This document shows, one piece after another, positions 46,741 to 59,348 of a stretch of 64,000 bases of DNA. Each line of letters opens with the position of its first letter. Positions within the stretch are counted from its first letter, which is position 1. Made by a program: the position numbers and the translations under genes. The notes beneath the pieces were generated by a model, which made no database searches, was not told the origin of the DNA, and saw only the letters and a list, made by a program, of their open reading frames with translations. Source of the stretch: Caprimulgus europaeus (lineage: Eukaryota; Chordata; Aves; Caprimulgiformes; Caprimulgidae); assembly GCA_907165065.1 (NCBI GenBank), contig OU015532.1, positions 45,176,839 to 45,240,838 of the forward strand. The letters run 5' to 3'.

Positions 46741-49461
46741 GCCAACAGATCATGCTCCCCACTTGGTGACCCTGTGCACCCCATACTTTGCTGTGCAACT
46801 ACACCTTCCACCTTGCTCACTCCAAACCAGCGCAGATGTCTGTTCAGGTGGGAAGAGATGACTATGAGGCACATCCCACATGGTGACAACTCCTCTGGAG
46901 AAGATAAACATCTCCTGTGGACACCTCACACAGGGCTGGTTGCTTCACTGATGAGACCTGGCTCTCATGAGTCTGCCTGGGGACAGGGCTGGAGTGGGTT
47001 CCCTTGGCCCTTGTTTGCTTCCTTCTGGACATTCTCCCTCTTCTCCTCTCTCCTTTTCAACATCAAACACTTCTCTCCCAGCAAAGATGCTTTGCTTTAA
47101 GTTCTCGGTGTCAAACGAGCGTGGATCGGGGCACCACAAGATGCTGAGGTCGTTAAAGCCCGCGTGCGCGCGCGCATGTGCACGTGTGTGTGTGTGTGTG
47201 TTTAATGCAGGGCTGCACGAAACTCTCAGGCACTCTTTAAAGTGCCATAAAATTTACTGCTCAGGAGGGAAGCCTAAACAAATGAAGCTGCACCATAAAA
47301 TGTTTAGTGTTCCTCTCGCTTTCACTCGGAGCACCAAGACTTGCTGCAGCTCACAAGAGGGATTTCTCCGTCCTTTTCCTTATCCTTTCCCCCTTTGACT
47401 TTTGTTCCTCTTCTGTATTCCCTATTCCCAGAGAATTGACTATGGATTTTGTGCAGGAATATCTCCAAATCCCTATCCTCTTTTTTTTTCAGTGGCTGTT
47501 TGCCATTGAAGGGAGCTGCCTGTGCTCTGGTTGGTCCCTATACAGTTGAGATGAAAAAAAAAAGAGCTCTACTCTTTCATCTACCCCCAAAGCCACTCTA
47601 TTTAATTATTTTAGTGTGTAAAGTGACTGCCAGAAGTGCCTGGTGTAATTCTTATCCTTGGCCTGCTGTGATTTTGTCTCCTTTTGTTGTGATTTCAAAC
47701 AGAGATCTCAAAGCGTCATCGATGAAGAGCCAAAGTGTGCCCTAAGGTCTCCTAAGGGACCTTTTGTAACCGCCCGGTGAAGTGACCCCAGTTGCACATT
47801 CTTCTTCTTGTTGTGAACTCAACCATTGTGTAACTTCCACCTTACTTACACATCTCTCAACTCCCTCTCTCTAAAGTAAGGCAGGACATGAGTAGGTGAG
47901 GTGCCCTTCTTGCTGCCGTGAGAGGACCTCTCAGCTAACCTTCATGGATCCACATAGTCAAGTACTGGTGGCTGAAGTTAGGCAGTTAGGTAAATTGCCT
48001 ACTTTCAAAGGCAATGGGGAGTAGATATTTCCTCCAGCACTCCAACTGGACAGTACTAGGCCATTCTTGGCCTCATGGTCCTCACCTGTACTCCACTGGT
48101 GGCAACATTCACCTTCTTCTGGTATAAAGCTTTCCACTCACTCATTAAATTTTGCACCATTCGGCTTCTCAGGCTGAGATTGGCAGGGGAGAGCAGGACA
48201 CACTTCTACCTGGCATAGCTGTGTTTCCACCAACATGCAGTGAGGGATCAATAAGAGGTAGCAAAGCCTGAAAGCTGTCATCTCCATCCCTTCTGGACTA
48301 TGGCACAATATTATGTAAATGCATGGTTTCATTTCTGTCCATGCTATGATCCCTTTGGAGAGAAGATGTAGCCAGATGCCTTTATCCAAACAATTCTTTT
48401 CCAAGTGAAAGGCTTCAGACTATCCAAGAAATTGAGTGGCTCCTCTTTTCTAGACCTCAGAGAAGCCACAGCTCATGACCTTTTCCATTATCTCAGCCGT
48501 GTACTTCAGTCTCATCAAGGGAACATCGCAAGGTCGCAGCTTTTCCTCCTGACTGGAACCCAGGGCAGTGGGGATTCAACCTTACACATCTTCTAACACT
48601 CCTGTCCTTGCACACACGTGGAAGGAACTTGTCTGTTTTCTAGTTTGGCTTCCATCTGCCCCAAGGCCTGAACTTAGCTGCAGGTTTGGGCATGAGAAGA
48701 GGCACGAAGTTGCAATGTGCACATCTGGAATTAAGAGCCGAAAATTGGGCTCGGTGCTGATAACGCTTTATTGACAGGAGATGAAAGTCTTGATTCCAAT
48801 AACTTTCCAAGCTCCAGTTCCCACTGCTTTACGAGGTGTTACACACTTTGGTACCTTTGAGAGAGAGTTTGCTTCCCCTCCTTCTCTCCCACATCTTTAT
48901 TGCTTCTGTTCCACAGACTTGAGCCATTAAAGTCTGAAATGCTTCAGTCCAGGAGGGGATGGAAACCTCCTTTTCCTGAGCCCCAGTGAGAAAATGTCAA
49001 CAACCAGGTTATCTGAGAGAGATGGGCATGACAGACCCCGAGGCCAGAGTGCTCCCAGCATGGGTCAGTGGCAGATCTTGGTGCTAATGGCTCAGGTCAA
49101 ACTCTACTTGTGAAGAGGGCAGCTGCCTGTGATCCATACTCAGTTCATCTTCCTTCCTCTGCCACTTGCATGGCACCAGCGTGGAGACTCCCATGTTGCC
49201 CACAGGGAGCTCACAGTGCAGGGGGACAAAGCAAAAGCTGAGGAGGGAAAGGTAGATCAAGCACGGCAGGAGGTGAGGTGTGACCATCGTTCCCCACTGC
49301 CACGTGCTCCTCTTCTAGGAGCACAGTGGGTGAGGCAGGACCCTCCTGATTGTGACCTTACCCAGCATCAAGGATCAAACTGATCTTAGAAGGCTCCACA
49401 GTCAGGGGGACACCAGCCACTTCTGTCAATCCTGTCTTAGAAGGACCAGGTCATCTACATC
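46741..49461. other. Unique sequence, with a Z-DNA-type tract
   Basis: Contains the alternating tract at 47161. A stretch at about 48690-48850 (aattaagagccgaaaattgg and neighbours) might be conserved noncoding sequence. No gene recognised. Confidence 0.4.
47161..47200. repeat. Alternating purine/pyrimidine tract (CG)n(TG)n
   Basis: cgcgtgcgcgcgcgcatgtg then cacgtgtgtgtgtgtgtgtg: 40 bp with perfect pyrimidine-purine alternation, with a CpG-rich first half. This is the classic composition for Z-DNA. Preceded by a small cluster of CpG (47115-47160). Confidence 0.92.
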
Positions 49462-49626
49462 CACAGAATCCCAGCATTGCCTGGATTGGAAAAGCCCTTT
49501 AAGCTCATGGAGTCCAACCATGAACCCAACACTGACCAGTCCCCACTGACCCATGTCCCTCAGCACTGTGTCTACACGACTCTTCAATCCCTCCAGGGAT
49601 GGGGACTCCACCACTGCCCTGGGCAA
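49462..49626 (-). mobile_element. CR1 LINE 3' fragment, antisense
   Basis: ccacagaatcccagcattgc, ttggaaaagccctttaagct, 'aacccaacactgacc', ending gactccaccactgccctggg then caa. Strongly similar to 35529-35700; both share 'cactgtgtctacac'. Confidence 0.93.
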
Positions 49627-50494
49627 AAGAGCTTTGGACTTTGGAAAACCAAGACATTATCTGTGTTCTGGTTTCCCTTTGAGCTGACCTGAGTTACCAT
49701 TCTCCTCCATGCTCTAGCCATGGGCTGAAGGGCTTTCTCCTGCTTGTCTTGGGCTACCTGGTCATTTCCCTCACCCTCCTACTGCCAGAAACAAGACCTA
49801 ATAAAAGTCAGCTGCTGTTAGGGACCCCAGTCCCTAAATCAGTTCTGCATTAAGAGCAAAGGCTCCATGAAGGGAAAGTCAAAAGCTGCAAGCCATTATA
49901 ATTACAACTGTCAAAATAGAACATTGCTCCAATTGGGAAATATTTTATAAAGTGTTTTTTTTTTGTGCAGGAAAATGTGTGCTTGCCTGCAGAAGGGCTT
50001 CTGTGTTTGGAACTATTCCTTTCTTCCTTTTATTAATTTATTTCCTAATAGATACTAATTGTCCTTAAAAGCCTGGGCTTTTCTGGACACTTTTAAATTC
50101 CCTTTAGAAAGGAAAATGCCTGGAAAAAAAAAATATGGGGTTTTGTCAGCCAAAAATAAGGTATTTTGTCTAAAAAAAGGGGAAAACATAAAAAGTAATA
50201 ATAATTTTAGCCAGCTATCATAAGTCACTTCACTTTTAAGAGCCAACATCTTCAGTTACTCATCGTCACAGATTGCTAACTGGGCATCATGGGATGAGCA
50301 GTCTTATCCCAGTATCTCATCTGTAGAGTTGAGTGGGGGCATGAAGACCTCTCACTGCAGCTCCTGGTAGGTAAGGCAATGGTGTCTGCAGAAAACAAAA
50401 ACAGATCAACATTTTCAGAGGTAAAAAGAGTTCAGGTGAAATTTTTACATTTTTAATGTTACAGAATGCCCACATTTTCAGGTTGGCTGTAAGA
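49627..50494. other. Unique AT-rich sequence
   Basis: No gene. The part at 49890-50120 is AT-rich with several TAATT-type words and could be conserved noncoding DNA, which I cannot test. Confidence 0.35.
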
Positions 50495-50679
50495 GTGGTC
50501 AGGCACTGGAACAGGCTGTCCAGGGAGGTGGTGGGGTCACCACCCCTGGAGGTGTTCAAAGAATGTGTGGATGTAGCACTCAGGGACATGGTTTAATGGG
50601 CATGGTGGTGATGAGTTGATGGTTGGACTGGATGATCTTGGGGCTCTTTTCCAACCTTAATGACCCTGTGATTCTGTGA
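50495..50679 (+). mobile_element. CR1 LINE 3' fragment, sense
   Basis: gtcaggcactggaacaggct, ggaggtgttcaaagaatgtg, ggttggactggatgatcttg, then ttccaaccttaatgaccctg and tgattctgtga. 5'-truncated. Confidence 0.93.
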
Positions 50680-52795
50680 GCTGCAGCTCTGTGATGGGCA
50701 CTGCTGAAGCTCCTGTCCTCACTGCAGCCAGTCTGTTCCCCCTGCTCCAGTGTTTATAATGACACTGAGGTCATCACTAGTGGTAACTAACAGCTGTCCC
50801 TAAGGTGGGTAAATTGTGATCCAGAAGCCTTCTCTCGTTCATTTGCTGTCTCTTTCCCACCTTCTTTTCCTGACTGTGACTCTGAATTGAGCCAGACTGT
50901 CTAGGAAGAAATTGTGGCTGAAGCCACAAGCTCCTCTGGGTTTCCCCCTTACATCTTGTCCCATGGTGATACCCACCCACAGCGCTTCACAGTCCAGAGC
51001 TTCTGAAGCCCACAGAGAAGAAGACAACCAAAAATGGTACAAAATTGCCAGTTTCCTGTCTGGATTCAGAAATGTGCACCTTCCAGCAGGTCTCTGAGAT
51101 GCTGCTTCTCTGCAAGTCTCCCTTGTTTGATCTGAAGATCCTTTTTGTCTTTGGTGAGTTTGCCTTTCTGTAGAAGAAAGGAAGCACTGAGCCTTCAGGA
51201 AGGTAACCATTTTCTCCAACTCTTACTGAAACTACAAGCCCCCCTCGATAGCTGCCAACTGCTCCTACCTCTGAGCAGGAGTTGGAGTCCAACAGTGCAA
51301 GGTTGTCACAAAACCAGACTCTTAGAGGAGGTTTCCACTTCTTAGAAGGCACAAGGTTCATTTCCAGTTGACACAGTCCTGATGAGCTTGGGAAATAGAT
51401 GCCAGCTCTTTGGACTGCTTTTCCTAATGCTTTCTGAAAGAGTTGGGTGGCTTTAGTTTTAGACCAGATATCAAAGAGCAGCTCAAAATCTGGAAAGGTC
51501 TGGAGTGCTCACTTGCAAAGATCCCCAGAGAGCCTGAGAGTGGAATCCTTTCCCTTCCTTCACAGATTTTATTTTAAGCTTTATAGCGAGCTTTTTGCTC
51601 TTTTCTGGACCTGAATTGTCTCTGGTCTGTCAACCACATGGTGCAGATGTCTGCATCCCCCTCCCTGCCAGCATTCTCCCAGTCATTATTCCCAAAACCT
51701 GATCTCCTTGTCTGAGCCTCCATGTGTTAAAGGAACCCCCTGGGACAACGTGATTATTTCCTTCTGCCTGCTGTGCATCCCCTGACAGCTTGTCTGGTAA
51801 AAGCCAAGCTGTGACCACAGGCAAATATCAGTCTTAGGACTTGTTCATCTTGAGAAGTATCATTACACAGAGTTTCAGTCCTTTCACCAAACATTTTGTC
51901 ACTAGTTCCCCCCCAAAAAGAACAGAGATGGTAACTTTTGAACTTCTTCACACCATAAAAAGTGCAATCATTTATTTTCTCTTTGTCCTGGTGACTTTTA
52001 ATTCTGATGAAGAAAACCAGCAATGAGGAAAAACAGAATTACAGTGCATGTAAGGACAGTAAGGTGTGTGTATGTACTAAGTTGGGAGTCCCCTGGCTTC
52101 CCACCAGCTACAGACCCAGCTATGAAATGTTGTGTCCTCCATCACCCATGAAGAGAAGCCTGAGGAAGCATAGATTGGCCTGGGTTAATCATCAGATCTT
52201 CTGTTCCTAGAATGGAAGAGACTCAGACAAAAAGAAGTTAGTGACTGACTCGAAGCACCAAGAGATACTTCTTCATCCAGCCTAGAGTTAAGCCATGGAC
52301 TTCCTCGTGACAGGATGTTTGGGTGTCAATAAGGTACTTACTAGAAGGGTAAATTGAGGAAAAAAAAATCATCTAGAGCTGTAAAACACAAGGATATGAA
52401 ATTGCTGGATGTCTGGGAATATGTGCTTCAAATCTGCCTTGTCCACCCTTTCCTGGGCATCTGAACCCCAGCTACTCTGAACCTTCCATCAGCTACTGCA
52501 TTGAAGGACCACACAGACCTTTGTATGTTTAGGTCATGTTGTGTTACAACCTATATTCCTCTTCCAGAAGACCTTGTTTCTATCCCAAGCCTTTTCTCCT
52601 TTCTAAGATGCAACCACAACTCAAGAGAGAGACAAGTTGCAGTTTGTGTCCTGGGGAGATCCTTAAGGTTACGTGATGCCCAAAGATGTTTTCCTGCTGG
52701 TGGCAGGAGGATTATCTGTAACCAGAGAGCAATCCTCCACCTCGTGCTGCTTCTGTCTTTCTTTGCATGGCCCCCACAACCACACCATACTTAAA
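50680..52795. other. Unique sequence, no gene seen
   Basis: Two overlapping minus-strand open frames near 50839-51361 (124-126 codons) have no family features. No repeat recognised. Confidence 0.4.
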
Positions 52796-53094
52796 TGAGG
52801 GGAGGGACTTCCTATAAGGGCAGTTAATGACAGAACAAGGGGTGATGGCTTGAAACTGGAAGAGGGGAGATGGAGATGAGATCTGAGGAAGAAATTCTTT
52901 GGTGTGAGGGTGGTGAGACCCTGGCCCAGGTTGCCTGGAGAAGCTGTGGCTGCTCCTCCCTGGAAGTGTTCTCGGCCAGGTTGGATGAGGCTTTGAGCAA
53001 CCTGGTCTAGTGGAAGGTGTCCCTGCTGCTGGCAGGGGAGTTGGGACTGGATGAGCTTTAAGGTCCCTTCCAACCCAAACCAGTCTGTGGTTCT
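52796..53094 (+). mobile_element. CR1 LINE fragment, sense
   Basis: tgaggggagggacttcctat ... gaaattctttggtgtgaggg ... ggtcccttccaacccaaacc then agtctgtggttcta. Same subfamily as 763, 16437 and 45287. No long frame survives. Confidence 0.94.
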
Positions 53095-54343
53095 AAATCT
53101 GGACAAGAGTTAGGAAAACTGTGCTTATGCTTCTGAAGCTGAATCAGCTAGTAAGCAAGGTGTGCTCTCTTTTGAACCCTTCAATCAGGCCCCAGAACTC
53201 CTCTCAGTCTGTCCTGCAGAAGGAAGGCTGGGTTATCCCAGCTGTGTTGACTGCTAGGTTGTACCAGAGCTGCTCAGCAACTCAGTGCTCAAAGTCACTC
53301 AACATTTCTTCTGGATTTTCCCAGCATTATTCTCTGTATGAAGTATTCCAGGTGAAGATATTTGATTAAACATGGAATTCTGATTTCAGCTCACACAAAA
53401 ATAACTCCCTCAAAATCCTGGCATGAATTTGCTATTTCTGCAAATAATGTCTCAGGAAAGGAGACAAAATTAAGCATAGAATAGGCAAATCTTGGACAAT
53501 TCTGTGTGGTACAACTTGGTTCCTTGAGAGGCCACCAACATGTCTCAGCTTTGGTGTCAAACTTTCCCTTTCCTTCTGGCTCCAAGACCTGTATACAGAC
53601 AATCAATGACACCACTTCTAACAAGCCTACTTCCTTCCCTTGGCTTGCCACTGACTACTGAGGGACCAACAGGTACCCATGTGTCTGACCTGATGGCCAA
53701 CAAAAGATTTTGTTGTCAGCATCCTCCGAGGTGAAAGTGAGGAGCACAAAGCCGAGCGTGCTGCACCTCCTCCATGGCTGGCTGCCATCTCCTGCTCCCC
53801 TTTGACAGATAGGAAACATCCTGGAGCAAAATTAAGAGGAACCCTGTTTATTTTGGGACTGCAGATTGCTGTCAAACATGAAGAGAGACAATTATTTCCA
53901 TTGTGGAAATTGTGGCATTAGTGAAGGAGCAGTTCCCTCCGCCTGGGCTTTGTGTTTTCCCTTCCTCCAAGGAAGATTTCCTTGAATTAAATGGGCAGAG
54001 AAGCATTTAAATACAAATATTTGTAAACTAAGTGGTTTTCCTGCACAAAGTAGATCCAGATGACAGACAGTCTTTTGGCTGGAGTATCTTGGTGCCTATC
54101 CCATGATGGCCCCTTTGTTTGGTGGCTGGGAGCAGACTGAGGGGTCTCAGGGGGGAACAGTAGGGTGGGCAGGCAGCACCCAGGGCTGGGGGTGGCAGTG
54201 GGAGACCCCAAGTGGGGTGTGTTGCAGTGGCAGGATGGAGGAGGCAGGGCATTTTTGGCCACAAGTACCAAACTGCCAGGTCTGAAGGCAATGAGGACCA
54301 TGGTGATGATAGAGAGCCTGAAGGTGCAGAAGGTGCTGTGGAA
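53095..54343. other. Unique sequence, no gene seen
   Basis: Ordinary unique sequence, G-rich on the + strand at 54120-54250. No exon or repeat recognised. Confidence 0.4.
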
Positions 54344-54815
54344 TCATAGAAACACAGAATTGTTTTGGTTGGAAAAGACTTTTAAGATCATCAAGTCCAA
54401 CTGAAAACGTAACACTGCTGAGTCCACCCCTAAACCATGTCCCCAAGCACCTCATCTACACAGGGATGGTGACTCCACCACCTCCCTGGACAGCCTGTTC
54501 CAATGCTTGATAACACTTTCAGTGAACAATTTTTTCCTAATATCCAATCTAAACCTCCCCTGGTGCAAGTTATGGCCATTTCCTCTCATCCTGTCCCTTG
54601 TTCCTTGGTGGAACAGACCCACCCCCACCTCTCTGCACCCTCCTTGTAGGGAGTTGGACAGAGCCAGAAGGTCTCCCCTCAGCCTCCTTTTCTCCAGGCT
54701 CAGCACCCCCAGTTCCCTCAGCCAGGAACTCAGCACACTTGTGCTCCAGACCCTTCCCCAGCTCCGGTGCCCTTCTCTGGACGAGCTCCAGCACCTCCAT
54801 GTCCTTCCTGTAGTG
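54344..54815 (-). mobile_element. CR1 LINE fragment, antisense, about 470 bp
   Basis: Tail complement tcatagaaacacagaattgt then ttggttggaaaagactttta. In sense, ORF2 residues read from [20 protein letters not shown] through [20 protein letters not shown] to [17 protein letters not shown], where a stop follows. It is the second longest CR1 copy here and retains the most ORF2 sequence after 61.8 kb. Confidence 0.95.
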
Positions 54816-57586
54816 GAAGTGTAGCAGAAGACCTCACTGGTGTCTGATTGACTTATCAGGGCAGGGAAATAGACCCTGGCAGCCAGGCAGCAATGCAGGA
54901 ATGTGGGTGGCAATGTGGATGAGCAGCTTCAGAGGCAGCATCAGCTCTAGACAGCTCTAGCTGTTCATCAAGTCATGAGAGTGGGGCAGGAATTTTCTTG
55001 CATAATCTTTTTTCTGATAGGAAAAAATTGTTTGCCATGTCCTAAACCTTCTGAAGGATTTGGTAAAAGCTTCATTAGGCAGAGTTTCTCATGCCTCAGA
55101 GGTCAAAATTGAGGTGGGTGCCCCTTCTTGAGGACTACCATCAGCTAAGGACTTCTTCAGGGCTGTGGGTGACCCAGACTCAAAGCCCTTGCTTGGAGCA
55201 GGTCAAAACAGTTCCCACCTCACTCCAAACCTTATTGAATGGGCTGTTGCATTTGCATTGTTTTTCACTGAAAAGTCTCAAACAAGCCCTAATCCATCCT
55301 GAAGAGAAACAGAAGAAAAAATCTTGGAAGCACAGGATGGGAAACACACCAGTGAGTTATTATCCCAGGCTCGTACTTGCTAACACCATCTCTACCCCGT
55401 GTCGCTCACCTCCTGGAGCTCACCTCCACAGTGGTGGGCTCTGACTGGCCCCAGGACCCCATGGAGATCTTCAGGGCAATGTCACACCTCCAGCTCCTGC
55501 TGAGATGCATATTTCCAGTGGCAGGAGAGTGCCAGGTTCAGCTCTGCTAGCTGGTATTTTTAATAATGCCCTGAGGCTCCTGTTACTTTCCATTGTTCCT
55601 TTCTAGGGGGGGATTGGGCTGCCAAGGTCTGTTCACTTGTTCTGGCTTTGTCTGCAAAAGCCTGAAATGCTTTTTTTTAATCTTTTTTTTTTCTATTTGT
55701 TCTCCAAAATAAAGCTTCTCTGCAAATGGCACGTACCAGCTTTCCACCCTCCCTGTGTCTTAACCACAAATGTCTGCCTCCTGACAACTTCTCTCCTGCT
55801 AACTTGGTCTTCTTGTCCTCTCCCAGTTTGTCTGTATGGTTGTGGCAGGACATGATGGGGAGGAAGGAAAATTCCTGGTGCATGGAACAACCTTTCTAGG
55901 TCATCAGGATGGGTATCCCTATCCACAGTGGGGCTGGTCTTGGATGTTCTTCCCCAATCCCCACGTTAAATCGCCCTTCACGTTACTGAAGGGGGCACTG
56001 ATGTATTTGATTAGTCAGGAAGCTCTGGAGGAACCCATCTGTCTTAGCCTTTGGATGGATATTTATCTCTTTCATGGGTTTCTTTTGTCCAAAGGAATTG
56101 TTTACTCTGATGTGAAATAACACCAGATCTGGTCTCTTTGGGGATTTCAGCAGGAAGCTCTCCTCCCTCAGCCTCGTTTTAATCTCCTATTGTCATAAAT
56201 CAGGAATAACCGCAAGAAAGTCAGTAAAATTAAACTCGTGAAAACTGATGTACGAGATCTGGGGCCTCTGATCTCCAGAAGCAATGGAGATGAACTTACT
56301 CCTGGAATTGCTTCTCCTTCTGTATGCAAATATCACTGGTCTTTTGAGATGCTCAGAGGTGGCTCTGAACCTTGTATATAGGGTCCAGGCTTTGGAAAGT
56401 GCCTCCTCACATGAGGAGGTAGAAGACTGATCAGGTAGAAGAAGGAGATATTTAGGATTTATGGAGAAAAATTCTCCTTCTGGGGGAGGCTCAATAGAAA
56501 TAAGAAATTCCAGTTGTGTGGAAAAGCTTTTGAACCTACTTGCATGCCAACCAAGCTGCTGCAACACACTCAACACACCTCCTACATGTGGCAATGAAAA
56601 TGATGGGTATGGATCAGGTTCAAGAAGGAAATCTAAAGGATATTCCTGTGCTGTCTTAAACTTCTGTGACCATAGGAGCTCCAGGAAGCAATATTTTGTC
56701 TTTTCCTCTGCCTACCCACCAAATATGGTCAGGAAAAAAATGTTTTGATGTTTTCTTTTCTTTCAAAATGGCTAAAATCTGAGCTTAGTTTATTTCCTGT
56801 TTCAGATAAACGGGATGGATTCTGATTAAAAGCTGTGTTTGATTGGACCTGCCAAGATAAGGAAATATTGTAAGCTTTTGCTATGTCAAAAATACAAAGT
56901 TAAGAATCGATAGAATTCCAACAATCTGCCTGGCAAGATGCTGTTTTTTATTTGTTTTCCCTTCCACATTTTCTTTGTCTCAGACAGTAGGAACACTCTG
57001 CTCACTTTCATGGTTTGGGGAGCTGCTGAGCTTTCAGATCCTGCAGGAAATACCTCATCATGCCATTCCTTCTTGCCATTCTCATGCTCTTGCATTAAGG
57101 TTTGGCATGAGCCCAGGGTGAAGAGTGAAACACTGCCTGTCAGTCAAAGTTTTATGGTTCTTCCAGTGATGTCTGGGCACCTTATTGTTTTTGTTAAAGC
57201 TGGAGAGGTACACAGAGAAGTGACCTTTCTGCTTTCATAACTTGGGTAAATAAAGGGCTTTGCAAAAGGCTTCTGGCAGCCCTGGATGATGGAAAGCTAA
57301 AATTCCACTTGGTGAGAAATTTTCACTTTTAAAACTGAGATGTTACTCTGAGTGGAAGTGAAAAGACAGTCTTCATGGATTTCCCTTGGAATAAAACACT
57401 GGGACATTTCAATTCTCAGCTGTCAGTGCATCCTCTGCTGCTGCTGCAGAGCTGCTCTGTTCTTCATGGAACAGCTCCCTGTGTTGAGTTTGCTCCTCTG
57501 TACAAGAGAGACAATCTCAGCAACATTTCCTGATGGAGTCTTAATTAATCCCATAATATTACCTGAATAAGGGCAAATCCTAACAA
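54816..57586. other. Unique sequence, no gene seen
   Basis: About 2.8 kb without named repeats. A 133-codon minus open frame at 56193-56594 is unremarkable. Ends at the target site of the first LTR. Confidence 0.4.
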
Positions 57587-57591
57587 CTAAC
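57587..57591 (+). other. Target-site duplication, left copy (ctaac)
   Basis: ctaac directly before the LTR's TG. The identical ctaac follows the LTR's CA at 58302-58306. A 5-bp duplication is usual for ERVL-type elements. Confidence 0.85.
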
Positions 57592-57835
57592 TGTCCTGGT
57601 TTGTAGCTGGGCCAGAGCTGGTTTCTGTTCAGCAGCTGGAACAGCGCTGGGGTTTGGGTTCAGCTGGGATTTGTGATGAGAACAATGTTCATAACATCCC
57701 AATGTTTTCAGTTGCCACTGGAAGTTGAAGGACTTTGTGTTTTGCTGGTCTACAAGTGCAAGATCTGGGGTGGGGGTGAGGAATATTGCAATGAATCAGC
57801 TCCATGGGCATTGGGCTCTGCCAAGGGTCTGTTCC

Positions 57836-57862
57836 ATCTCCTGTCCCCCATGGGCAGGAGAT
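57836..57862. repeat. Hairpin shared by both LTRs (copy 1)
   Basis: atctcctgtcc and gggcaggagat can pair over 11 positions with one G-T wobble around a 5-nt loop. The identical sequence is at 59591-59617 in the second LTR. Confidence 0.8.
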
Positions 57863-58036
57863 CCATGAGGGGCTCTTCCTCTCTGGCTCTCTCTGGCTCT
57901 CTCTCGGGCTCTCGCTCTCCCGGGATTGCGGTTTCGGGTCGGGATTGTCGCTGCTCCGGGATCATTCTCTGGGAACGGGCCGGGCTGGGTCGGTGGGTGG
58001 TGAGCAATGGCACTGTGTCACTCATTGGCATATTTT

Positions 58037-58120
58037 ATTTTTATTTTTATTTTTATTTTTATTTTTATTTTTATTTTTATTTTTATTTTTATTTTTATTT
58101 TTATTTTTATTTTTATTTTT
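58037..58120 (+). repeat. (ATTTTT)14 hexanucleotide expansion inside the LTR
   Basis: Fourteen uninterrupted 6-bp units. The second LTR at the equivalent place has only irregular T/A-rich sequence (ttactgttattatatttatt), so the expansion happened in this copy. Confidence 0.93.
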
Positions 58121-58301
58121 TATTTTATTATTATTTTAATATCATTATTATTTTAAATTTTATTCAATTTCATTTCATAAATTGTTCTTATCTCACCCTA
58201 CCAGTCTCCTTACCCTTGCCCCCCAAGTCCTCTCCCTTAACCCCTGTGGGGGGGAGTGAGCGAGCAGCTGGGTTTGGCTGCAGCCCAGTGAAACCACCAC
58301 A

Positions 58302-58306
58302 CTAAC
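58302..58306 (+). other. Target-site duplication, right copy (ctaac)
   Basis: Identical to 57587-57591; the next base on each side does not extend the match into a 6-bp repeat. Confidence 0.85.
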
Positions 58307-59348
58307 GTAGCTATATTTGGTTTTAAAAACTCCTTGATGAAGAAAAAGTGGCCACTAACATGAACACCTGACAAGAACATCTACCAACACCCATCACAGG
58401 GGTTTGGAAACTACCTGGTTTGAAACATTCCCCTTTCCATTCACTTAAAACACCCTGGCAAGCGCACAAGAAGAGCCCTCAGGGGTGTGAGGTGGGAGCC
58501 ACCCATGTCCCCAGCGAGCCCTCCTTGGGCTTGTGTCCCTTCCCCGAGGGCCAGCTCTCAGCCAGGCGCTGACGGGGACTCTGTCTCTTTTGAGATGCCT
58601 GTCATCAATTTGTTCCTCTTTAATTCCTTTCCCTCCCCGCTCCCCGATCACAGCACAGACACCAGGAGCCTGCGATAGGCGTGTTTGAAGAAGACAAATG
58701 AACAAAAGACACTCCCACCGCATTTCCCACTGGAGAAATCACAGACAGCCCTGAACCTACCCCCTTCCAGATCCACTGTGGCGTTATGGAGCTGCCACTA
58801 TTGCTTTCCAAGAGGAAGGATGAATGGAGCTTTAAATGATTAGCTGCTTTATATACTACCATGTCTCAAAGCCACGGGGGGTAACACGGGCAAATAACTA
58901 CACAGGCAAGGACGTCCACCAGGGCTGAGCGCTGGGGGCTCTCTAACAACTGTGGTTTCTTCATAAAGAGCAGTAAAGATGGTTTTAATGTACTGTATAT
59001 GATGCAACAGATGCAGGATGCCTCTGGCAAAACTCCTCTGATCCCAAAGCTGACTGAAGACAGTTTGATGATTTGCAGGGAGCTCCAGATCCCAAAAGAG
59101 GGGATTGTACATACCTGTCAGCTGGTAATCAAAGCTCAAACCGGCCTTGAAAGAGCTTAATTAGTACTGACACCAACATAATTCTGTTACAGCGGAATTT
59201 GGTGTCTCTGCCCCATTTTCCTCCACCCCAATCTCATGTATGCCTGTGCCTCTGACACCACACGCTGCACTGGCCACATCTCCAGGCTTAGCATGAACCA
59301 ACAGCACTTCTGGTTCCTGTCTATACTTGCCACCAAAGATGACTCAAG
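58307..59348. other. Unique sequence between the two LTRs
   Basis: About 1 kb with no retroviral coding similarity by eye, rich in A and C on the + strand. The portion 58690-59180 has scattered CpG and balanced AT words and may be conserved noncoding DNA. It is not ERV internal sequence. Confidence 0.45.

Larger units (their letters stand above)
57592..58301 (+). mobile_element. Solo LTR of an avian endogenous retrovirus, 710 bp
   Basis: Begins tgtcctggtttgtagctggg and ends cagtgaaaccaccaca, so it has the TG...CA termini. It is flanked by the 5-bp direct repeat ctaac. The termini and the segment gtgggtggtgagcaatggca match my memory of the widespread avian 'tgtcctggttt' ERV LTR family, probably ERVL-like. 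Inside are a CT/GG-rich and CpG-rich block (57866-58000), then an expanded (ATTTTT)n, then a conserved 3' part (cttatctcaccctaccagtc). No gag/pol/env is adjacent. The 210-codon open frame across it comes from the hexamer repeat and is not a gene. Confidence 0.9.

Noticed and set aside
46185..46889. 234-codon minus frame with a 13-residue repeat, plus two overlapping frames of 137 and 141 codons
   Set aside because: Product of a 39-bp minisatellite open in three frames at once; no signal peptide, conserved start or flanking coding sequence.
52669..53106. 145-codon minus frame beginning near a CR1 tail
   Set aside because: Antisense of the CR1 copy at 52796-53094; the same peptide pattern appears wherever this subfamily is read backwards.
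57673..58305. 210-codon frame with FYFYFY repeats
   Set aside because: Lies entirely within the solo LTR and is driven by the (ATTTTT)n expansion.
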